Part shown: positions 1 through 3,744 of the stretch, piece by piece | Layout: every line of letters begins with the position of its first letter | How positions within the stretch are numbered: the stretch's first letter is position 1 | Assembly (NCBI GenBank): GCA_964592255.1 | Contig: CAZQCI010000113.1 | Span: 1-7,103, forward strand | Reading direction: 5' to 3' | From: CAZQCI01 sp964592255 | Lineage (GTDB): Bacteria > UBA10199 > SBBF01 | Length of the DNA stretch: 7,103 nt | Translations under genes and position numbers: made by a program | Notes under the pieces: model-generated | Told to the model about the DNA's origin: nothing | What the model saw: only the letters and a program-made list of their open reading frames with translations | The model's database searches: none

Positions 1-23
1 GAAATTCGTTGAAGCGATCGCGT

Positions 24-287
24 TTAATCATCTTGGTGAAGTTCACCAAAACAAACGGCGAGATCCAGCAGGGAAAGAAGCGAATCAAGTCGAAGCGTCG
101 GCAGAAGCGAATGAAGAATCGCGGCATCAGCGGCATCAGAACCACGGGCACCGTTATTCACATAAGCTTCCAAATCCATAACCCGTTGCTCCAAACTCGG
201 TTCAGCTTTTTCATCGGCATGACTCGTTAAGGGAGCCAGCAACGGAACCATCATGACCAAAAAGGCCATTAAAAATTTAAAACGCAT
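24..287 (-). CDS. Short secreted protein with ammonium-transporter-like leader; probably truncated or frameshifted
   Basis: This reads as an 87-residue product. Residues 1-25 form a clear signal peptide (basic MRFKF, a hydrophobic run, then SHADE as the likely cleavage region). Residues 31-47 (SLEQRVMDLEAYVNNGARG) resemble, from memory, the segment between the signal peptide and first membrane helix of some Amt ammonium transporters. A transporter should continue with a Gly-Pro-Gly-His stretch and eleven helices. Instead the frame runs through a Leu-rich tail and stops at 24-26. The start at 287 is chosen because AGGAG lies about 6 nt upstream. A longer in-frame start at 368 falls inside the sigma-54 promoter and can be dismissed. 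The promoter and NtrC-like site fit a nitrogen-regulated gene. The last ~35 codons may not be the native reading: another minus frame and a plus frame are also open across 1-130. The signal peptide is secure; the family assignment is tentative. Confidence 0.5.
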   Translation of the reverse strand: MRFKFLMAFLVMMVPLLAPLTSHADEKAEPSLEQRVMDLEAYVNNGARGSDAADAAILHSLLPTLRLDSLLSLLDLAVCFGELHQDD

Positions 288-356
288 AGATTCTCCTTTT
301 ATTAAGAAATGAACAATCAAACAAAACCAATACCCAAACCAACATGCGTCCGTAAA

Positions 357-373
357 AGCAAAAGCCATGCCAA
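357..373 (-). promoter_or_regulatory. Sigma-54 (RpoN) promoter
   Basis: The minus strand reads TTGGCATGGCTTTTGCT. It matches the sigma-54 consensus TTGGCACG-N4-TTGCW at every defined position except one (C to T). The invariant GG (371-370) and GC (359-358) are exactly 12 nt apart, as required. Transcription would begin near 346, giving a leader of about 59 nt before the ATG at 287. A sigma-54 promoter needs an upstream activator, and an NtrC-like dyad is present at 435-451. Confidence 0.72.
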
Positions 374-433
374 TAGTTTTTTTGTAGATAACGTTGATTT
401 TAAAGGGTTTTATTTTTTTGAAATAGTGAAGAA

Positions 434-462
434 TTGCACAAAAAAAGAGCAGTGATTATTTT
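434..462 (+). promoter_or_regulatory. Possible sigma-70 promoter for the NYN nuclease gene
   Basis: TTGCAC (434-439) and TATTTT (457-462) are separated by 17 bp and point toward the gene at 549. Both hexamers are imperfect and the region is T/A-rich, so this is a weak call. If real, the -35 overlaps the NtrC-like dyad, and an activator bound for the divergent gene could affect this one too. Confidence 0.2.
435..451. promoter_or_regulatory. NtrC-like enhancer site
   Basis: TGCACAAAAAAAGAGCA has half-sites TGCAC and GAGCA separated by 7 bp. This has the 17-bp geometry of the enterobacterial NtrC site (TGCAC-N7-GTGCA) with one half-site mismatch. Its centre lies about 97 bp upstream of the predicted sigma-54 start near 346, a normal enhancer distance. 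Between site and promoter, TTGATT at 394-399 (minus strand AATCAA) could be half of an IHF site, but the other half is poor. The central A-run makes a chance match more likely than the score suggests. Confidence 0.45.
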
Positions 463-465
463 TTA

Positions 466-485
466 AGCAGAGTAGTCATTCTGCT
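466..485. repeat. Dyad of unknown function in the divergent intergenic region
   Basis: AGCAGA (466-471) and TCTGCT (480-485) are perfect 6-bp inverted arms around an 8-bp spacer. The dyad lies between the NtrC-like site and the start of the nuclease gene at 549. There is no T-run on either side to suggest a terminator. It could be an operator or a chance dyad. Confidence 0.3.
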
Positions 486-548
486 CACCCCCTATCTGAA
501 AGGGAAGCCGCCATTGACTTAAAAAAAAGATTATCACACAAGGAATAT

Positions 549-1079
549 ATGGCTCACATTATTATCGACGGTTACAATTTAATCCGCCGCTCACCAACGT
601 TAAGTTCCGTTGAAGCCCACAATTTTCAAAAAGGACGCGCGGCGCTGATTCAAAAATTAGCTCGTTACCGTGAGGTTAAAAATCATGCCATTACTGTTGT
701 CTTTGATGCGGCCTTAACCGACAACCCATCGATTGAAGAAAACAAAATTTCCGGCATTCGTGTCTTATACACCGAAGGGGGACAAACAGCGGATGCCGTA
801 CTCATCGACTTAGCCCAACAATTAGGCCATCAAGCTATTATCGTCAGTTCCGACAAACAGATTTTGCAAGCAGCCAAAAGCTCCGGCTGTGGCATTTTAG
901 ATTCTGATGATTTTGAAAAGAAATTAAATGAGGCATCCTTCTACACAAATCCCCTCTTTAAAGACGAAGAAGAAACTGCAAAGCCCATTCACAAACGTTG
1001 GATTACCAAAAAAAGAGGAACAGCCAAAAAACTACCAAAGGCCAAAAGAAAAGCCATGGCCCGATTGAAGGGATTGTAA
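549..1079 (+). CDS. YacP/Rae1-type NYN-domain endoribonuclease
   Basis: This 176-residue protein consists of a NYN (PIN-like) nuclease domain over residues 1-130 plus a basic tail. Diagnostic motifs are IIDGYNLI at 4-11 (acidic Asp7), VFDA at 51-54 (Asp53), GQTADAVLIDLA at 78-89 (Asp82) and VSSDKQI at 99-105 (Asp102). Together they form the acidic metal site of the PIN fold. The length is typical of the YacP family. Its Bacillus member Rae1 cleaves mRNA in the ribosomal A site; that role here is inferred from family only. Residues 149-175 are rich in Lys and Arg and could contact RNA or the ribosome. The start is supported by AAGGA at 540-544, 4 nt upstream. The gene is divergent from the nitrogen-regulated leader gene and stands 140 bp from the next gene, so it is probably monocistronic. 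Confidence 0.88.
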   Translation: MAHIIIDGYNLIRRSPTLSSVEAHNFQKGRAALIQKLARYREVKNHAITVVFDAALTDNPSIEENKISGIRVLYTEGGQTADAVLIDLAQQLGHQAIIVSSDKQILQAAKSSGCGILDSDDFEKKLNEASFYTNPLFKDEEETAKPIHKRWITKKRGTAKKLPKAKRKAMARLKGL

Positions 1080-1107
1080 AACAAAGAGACAGTGTCAATG
1101 GCCCCCG

Positions 1108-1125
1108 CCCGCCCAGGTGGGTGTG
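1108..1125 (+). other. GC-rich hairpin downstream of the nuclease gene
   Basis: Bases 1101-1123 are almost all G or C in an AT-rich setting. CGCCC (1110-1114) can pair with GGGTG (1119-1123) around an AGGT loop, with one more pair past a mismatch. No T-tract follows, so it is not a standard intrinsic terminator. It may slow or end transcription from the gene ending at 1079, or simply be compositional. Confidence 0.25.
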
Positions 1126-1190
1126 ACGTCTGGTAAATACATAAAAAATTTCAAACTGAGACGCTACCCATAAAGATATTATCTTGCTTT

Positions 1191-1211
1191 TAGTAGGATT
1201 ATATCCTACTA
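1191..1211. promoter_or_regulatory. Perfect palindromic operator candidate for the toxin-antitoxin operon
   Basis: TAGTAGGAT (1191-1199) and ATCCTACTA (1203-1211) are perfect 9-bp inverted arms around a 3-bp centre. The site ends 8 bp before the antitoxin ATG at 1220. Ribbon-helix-helix antitoxins bind short palindromes in their own promoters, so autorepression is likely. Two weak promoter readings exist. A -10 TATTAT at 1177-1182 would start RNA at the palindrome. TTGCTT (1184-1189) with TACTAT (1207-1212) would bracket the palindrome and start at or near the ATG. Confidence 0.65.
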
Positions 1212-1219
1212 TTAGTGGC

Positions 1220-1477
1220 ATGAAATCATTACAAGCCACAAAGTCGAGCATTACCATGCCGGTGGATCTGGAAAAAGCACTCCAAAAATGGGCTAAGAAA
1301 GAACATAGAACTTTAAGTGGCATCCTTCAGGAAGCAGCTCGCTCTTATATCAATTTACGAGAATGGGAAGACCTACAAAAAACTTTCCGAACCAAAGGCC
1401 ACGAACTGGGCTTAAAATCCGAAGATGATGTAGATACCTTTATTCATCAGGCACGCGGCAAAAGATCAAAAACATGA
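1220..1477 (+). CDS. Ribbon-helix-helix antitoxin of a PIN-toxin module
   Basis: This is an 85-residue protein. Residues 10-45 carry the ribbon-helix-helix pattern: a short strand (SSITMPVDL), an amphipathic helix, then a turn (RTLSGILQEAARSYI) and second helix. This is the DNA-binding dimer fold of CopG/Arc antitoxins. The charged C-terminal half (about 46-85) is the part expected to wrap and inhibit the toxin. The stop overlaps the toxin start (ATGA at 1474-1477), so the two are translationally coupled. I chose ATG 1220 over the in-frame TTG at 1184 because the earlier start would put the palindrome inside the gene and the RHH motif needs no extra N-terminus. No good ribosome binding site precedes 1220 (only GTGG, too close), so a leaderless or very short-leader mRNA is possible. 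Confidence 0.82.
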   Translation: MKSLQATKSSITMPVDLEKALQKWAKKEHRTLSGILQEAARSYINLREWEDLQKTFRTKGHELGLKSEDDVDTFIHQARGKRSKT

Positions 1478-1884
1478 TTGTTGTTTGCGACACAAACGTT
1501 TTGATATCAGGATTGCTCTTCCCAGGAGCAGCTCCCGATAAAATCATTCGAAGCATTTTAACCAATCGCCTCAATAACGCCATCTCACCTGACATTGTTA
1601 CCGAACTCAAACGCATTGTTCTTACAAAAATGAAGATTAACGCTGAAAAAACAGAAAATTTGCTTCAATTAATAATCCGGCAAAGCCAAATGGTTTACCC
1701 TAGTGAACGACTTCATGTCGTTAAAGATGATGAAGAGGATAATAGAATCTTGGAATGTGCGGTAACTGCAAAGGCTAGTTTTATTGTAACGGGGGATAAA
1801 AAACACTTATTACCACTTAAAAAATTCCAAAAGATTGAAATCATCACGCCTAAAACATTGGCTGATACATTAGTCTTATTCTAA
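1474..1884 (+). CDS. PIN-domain RNase toxin (TIGR00305/COG1569-type)
   Basis: This 136-residue single-domain protein has the PIN active-site series: Asp6 and Asn8 in VVCDTNVLISG, Glu44 in TELKRIV, Asp89/Asn90 with Glu94 in DEEDNRILECA, and Asp108 in VTGDKKHL. These acidic residues bind the metal that cleaves RNA; all are present, so the toxin looks intact. The motif wording and length match the 'putative toxin-antitoxin system toxin component, PIN family' group. The RNA target is not predictable from sequence. The gene overlaps the upstream antitoxin by 4 nt and has no ribosome binding site of its own, so translation should depend on the antitoxin. Its 3' end overlaps the stop of the convergent metalloprotease gene by 4 bp, leaving no room for an intergenic terminator. 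Confidence 0.88.
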   Translation: MIVVCDTNVLISGLLFPGAAPDKIIRSILTNRLNNAISPDIVTELKRIVLTKMKINAEKTENLLQLIIRQSQMVYPSERLHVVKDDEEDNRILECAVTAKASFIVTGDKKHLLPLKKFQKIEIITPKTLADTLVLF

Positions 1885-2627
1885 TCCCCCGCGCCAATTT
1901 GCTGCATATATTCCAAAAGAATTTCGCCCTGTTTTTCCATCATGTAATTGTAATTATCAAGAGTAGGGTTAGAAACAATGGCCGCATTCATCAAATCGGT
2001 GGGATCAAGAGTCGTCGTGGTATCGTTGTCGTAGTCGATTAAAGCATGGGCTTGAATCCCCATGGCATGACCCAATTCGTGCGCCACCACATAACGGTTA
2101 ACATGGTCATCACGGATTTCGGTAGCCCAATCGGTCACCACACGTCCGGCATCATACTTATCATTGATGTAGATATTACGGTTATAAGTATAACCAATAA
2201 CATTGGTAAAAGATTCTCCAGCCACTTCATCATCATCAAAATCGACGGTATCTACTTTATAAATAACACGTACGTCGGCATCCCATTCTTCCACTACTTC
2301 AAAAATATCAAAACCCACAGCCTTGTTGGCAATGTCAATGCCGGCCATCACTTCTTCTTTTTCAGAGTCCGTGAAAAAAGCCAAATAAACTGGAATAGGT
2401 AATTCAGTGATAGAAGTAGTTTGGTAAGGAGCGCGGATCAATTGCCCCCAGCTTAAATCATCACCGGTATCAAGGCCTTCAAAAGGAGATGTGGCTTGAG
2501 GATTTAATCCTCCTCCTGTTTGAATACCGGCACTGCCATCTTCATCAAAACTACCAGTACCGGTGGCATTGCCACAGTGAATGGAGCCAAAAGCTAAAAT
2601 AATCAAAAGAAGATAAGATAATCTCAC
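1881..2627 (-). CDS. Secreted metzincin-like zinc metalloprotease, possible lipoprotein
   Basis: The product has 248 residues. Residues 1-18 form a hydrophobic export signal ending in Cys18. The lipobox is atypical (SIHC, with His at -1), so lipidation is possible but not assured. Residues 19-60 are a Gly/Asp-rich linker. The catalytic core is HELGHAMGIQAH at 183-194: His183, His187 and His194 are zinc ligands and Glu184 is the general base. The Met-turn follows at DLM 211-213. The third His is one residue later than in the classical HExxHxxGxxH, a spacing I recall from bacterial matrixin-like proteins with HExxHxxGxxGH. The protein probably acts outside the inner membrane; the substrate is unknown and no propeptide is evident. 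The start is GTG, preceded by a strong AAGGGG (2635-2640) 7 nt upstream. The gene faces the toxin gene tail-to-tail. Confidence 0.8.
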   Translation of the reverse strand: MRLSYLLLIILAFGSIHCGNATGTGSFDEDGSAGIQTGGGLNPQATSPFEGLDTGDDLSWGQLIRAPYQTTSITELPIPVYLAFFTDSEKEEVMAGIDIANKAVGFDIFEVVEEWDADVRVIYKVDTVDFDDDEVAGESFTNVIGYTYNRNIYINDKYDAGRVVTDWATEIRDDHVNRYVVAHELGHAMGIQAHALIDYDNDTTTTLDPTDLMNAAIVSNPTLDNYNYMMEKQGEILLEYMQQIGAGD

Positions 2628-2640
2628 AAAACCACCCCTT

Positions 2641-2657
2641 AGGCTTTAATAAAGCCT
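2641..2657 (-). repeat. Perfect hairpin just upstream of the metalloprotease ribosome binding site
   Basis: AGGCTTT (2641-2647) and AAAGCCT (2651-2657) are perfect 7-bp arms with a 3-nt loop, directly abutting the AAGGGG ribosome binding site at 2635-2640. On the minus strand it is followed by AAGGGGTGGTTTT rather than a T-run, so it is a poor terminator. It could be a leader structure affecting translation, an operator, or a weak terminator for the gene ending at 2769. Confidence 0.4.
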
Positions 2658-2674
2658 GACACGGTTGATAGAAG

Positions 2675-2700
2675 CTCGAAGCCATGGGCCTGGTTCCGAG
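2675..2700 (-). repeat. Longer hairpin in the metalloprotease leader
   Basis: On the minus strand CTCGGAACC (2700-2692) pairs with GGCTTCGAG (2683-2675) around an 8-nt loop: nine positions with one G-T wobble and one A-C mismatch. No T-run follows. It lies in the 141-bp gap between the 284-residue gene and the metalloprotease, upstream of a second hairpin at 2641-2657. Confidence 0.35.
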
Positions 2701-2768
2701 GTAAAAACACAATTATTTTGTTATTTTTATTTTCGGCAGTTTTTGGGAAATGTTGCTATTTTTCTTTC

Positions 2769-3623
2769 TTAAAAAGTAATACCCCCACTTAAAGCCACGC
2801 TCGGTTTTTGGACTTGGCCATCTTCTGGAAAGGGCTCCACCACTTTTATGGAACCATTAAGAATCAAGAACGTAAAATCAGCACCTACAAAAATACCTGA
2901 ACTTGTCAGGGTATCATCCGGATTATTAGACGCCCCCAATTCCTGAACAGCAGCGTAACCAGTACTAGCAAGTAACGCAACATGGGCAATAGGATCCGTA
3001 GAAACCCATCCCTTCGCCACGCCCGCATAAACCAAACGACCATCAGGAGAGGCTAACCCGGGACCACTCTTTAACCCTTCCACACCAAAAGCCAAACCTT
3101 TCACTTTTGTACCCAAGGTTTCTGCCGAGTCATCAAAACGTCTTAGTCCCACAAAACCAGAAACCCCTAAAGTCATGCGGGGAAAATCATAATTACCTCC
3201 GGTAAGACGAGTCCAACCAACACGTACATCGCCTACAAAAGGACTTACTGGGCGTGCCACTGGCTGTGTATCACCCTCCCCTGCGTCATTTAAAAAATTA
3301 TAATCACTTATTGCAACCTCAACTGACGGAGAGCTCTGAATCATTGAAGGACAAGCGGTAGCAGGCGGCTGTACTTCAGAAGTCTGAGACCCTTGAGCAG
3401 GCACCGGGGCTTGTAGTGTTTGCCCATCCAAGACTGGAGATGCAGGAGGCACTGATGGAGATTTATCGGCAGAAGGTTCGGACGGTTGAGAATTTGTTGA
3501 AGGAACCGCTGGGCTTGAAGAAGATTGTCCTGGGTCATCAGAGTCATCAGGATTATCCGGACCATAACGCCCAGCCACCATTGTTACCATAAACGCCTTG
3601 GCCCCACTTGTTTCAATACCCAT
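2769..3623 (-). CDS. Unrecognised protein with Pro/Ser/Gln linker and beta-rich C-terminal half
   Basis: I do not recognise this family. The 284-residue protein has three parts. Residues 1-20 include a short hydrophobic patch (AKAFMVTMVAG) too weak for a standard signal peptide. Residues 22-100 are a disordered linker rich in Pro, Ser, Gln and Asp. Residues 127-284 show alternating hydrophobic/polar strands with many Gly (RMTLGVSGFVGLRRF, VKGLAFGVEGL, SGIFVGADFTFLILNG) and end in SVALSGGITF. A terminal Phe and such strands recall small outer-membrane barrels, but no clear export signal is visible. A soluble beta-sandwich or an envelope protein exported by another route are equally open. The start at 3623 is preferred over ATG 3627-3629 because GAGGAG ends 6 nt before 3623 but touches the earlier ATG. 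The gene lies 121 bp downstream of the 662-residue gene. Confidence 0.75.
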   Translation of the reverse strand: MGIETSGAKAFMVTMVAGRYGPDNPDDSDDPGQSSSSPAVPSTNSQPSEPSADKSPSVPPASPVLDGQTLQAPVPAQGSQTSEVQPPATACPSMIQSSPSVEVAISDYNFLNDAGEGDTQPVARPVSPFVGDVRVGWTRLTGGNYDFPRMTLGVSGFVGLRRFDDSAETLGTKVKGLAFGVEGLKSGPGLASPDGRLVYAGVAKGWVSTDPIAHVALLASTGYAAVQELGASNNPDDTLTSSGIFVGADFTFLILNGSIKVVEPFPEDGQVQKPSVALSGGITF

Positions 3624-3629
3624 AAGCAT

Positions 3630-3635
3630 CTCCTC
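3630..3635 (-). promoter_or_regulatory. Ribosome binding site that decides the start of the 284-residue gene
   Basis: GAGGAG on the minus strand directly abuts the first ATG (3629-3627) but is spaced 6 nt from the second (3623-3621). Only the second has workable spacing, so the protein should begin MGIETSG rather than MLMGIETSG. Confidence 0.7.
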
Positions 3636-3665
3636 ACATAATGAATACTGCTTAATATCGACACG

Positions 3666-3695
3666 CTTTAAAAAAAGTTGTTTCTTTTTTTAAAG
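3666..3695 (-). repeat. Perfect 12-bp inverted repeat between the 662- and 284-residue genes
   Basis: CTTTAAAAAAAG (3666-3677) and CTTTTTTTAAAG (3684-3695) are exact reverse complements around a 6-nt loop. In minus-strand RNA this forms a 12-bp, mostly A-U hairpin whose 3' arm contains seven consecutive U. It lacks the GC-rich stem of a standard terminator and is not followed by a further U-run, so termination would be partial at best. It may attenuate read-through into the 284-residue gene or mark an mRNA processing point. Confidence 0.5.
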
Positions 3696-3744
3696 GTTAG
3701 GGCGCTAGAAAAGAGTGAAAGAAATTTTTAAAAAACCTAGCCTA

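Noticed and set aside
9..230. Plus-strand open frame rich in Lys/Arg
   Set aside because: It lies antisense to the signal-peptide gene, has no ribosome binding site, and its basic bias is what the complement of Leu/Ser/Asp codons produces.
288..368. 27-residue N-terminal extension of the signal-peptide gene
   Set aside because: The ATG at 368 lies inside the sigma-54 promoter, and the ATG at 287 has a good AGGAG and begins a textbook signal peptide.
514..536. TTGACT as a -35 element for the nuclease gene
   Set aside because: The nearest -10-like hexamer (TTATCA at 531) is only 11 bp away and nothing suitable lies at 16-18 bp.
1003..1323. Minus-strand open frame with Trp/Phe-rich translation
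   Set aside because: It is antisense to the end of the nuclease gene and the start of the antitoxin, crosses the operator, and has no recognisable motif.
2046..2402. Plus-strand open frame
   Set aside because: It is antisense to the metalloprotease core, whose zinc motif fixes the coding strand.
2675..2700. tRNA-like element suggested by GGTTCCGAG
   Set aside because: There is no acceptor stem, D-arm or anticodon arm around it; the bases are better explained by the local hairpin.
3341..3565. Second minus-strand frame inside the 284-residue gene
   Set aside because: It is an out-of-frame shadow over the low-complexity linker.
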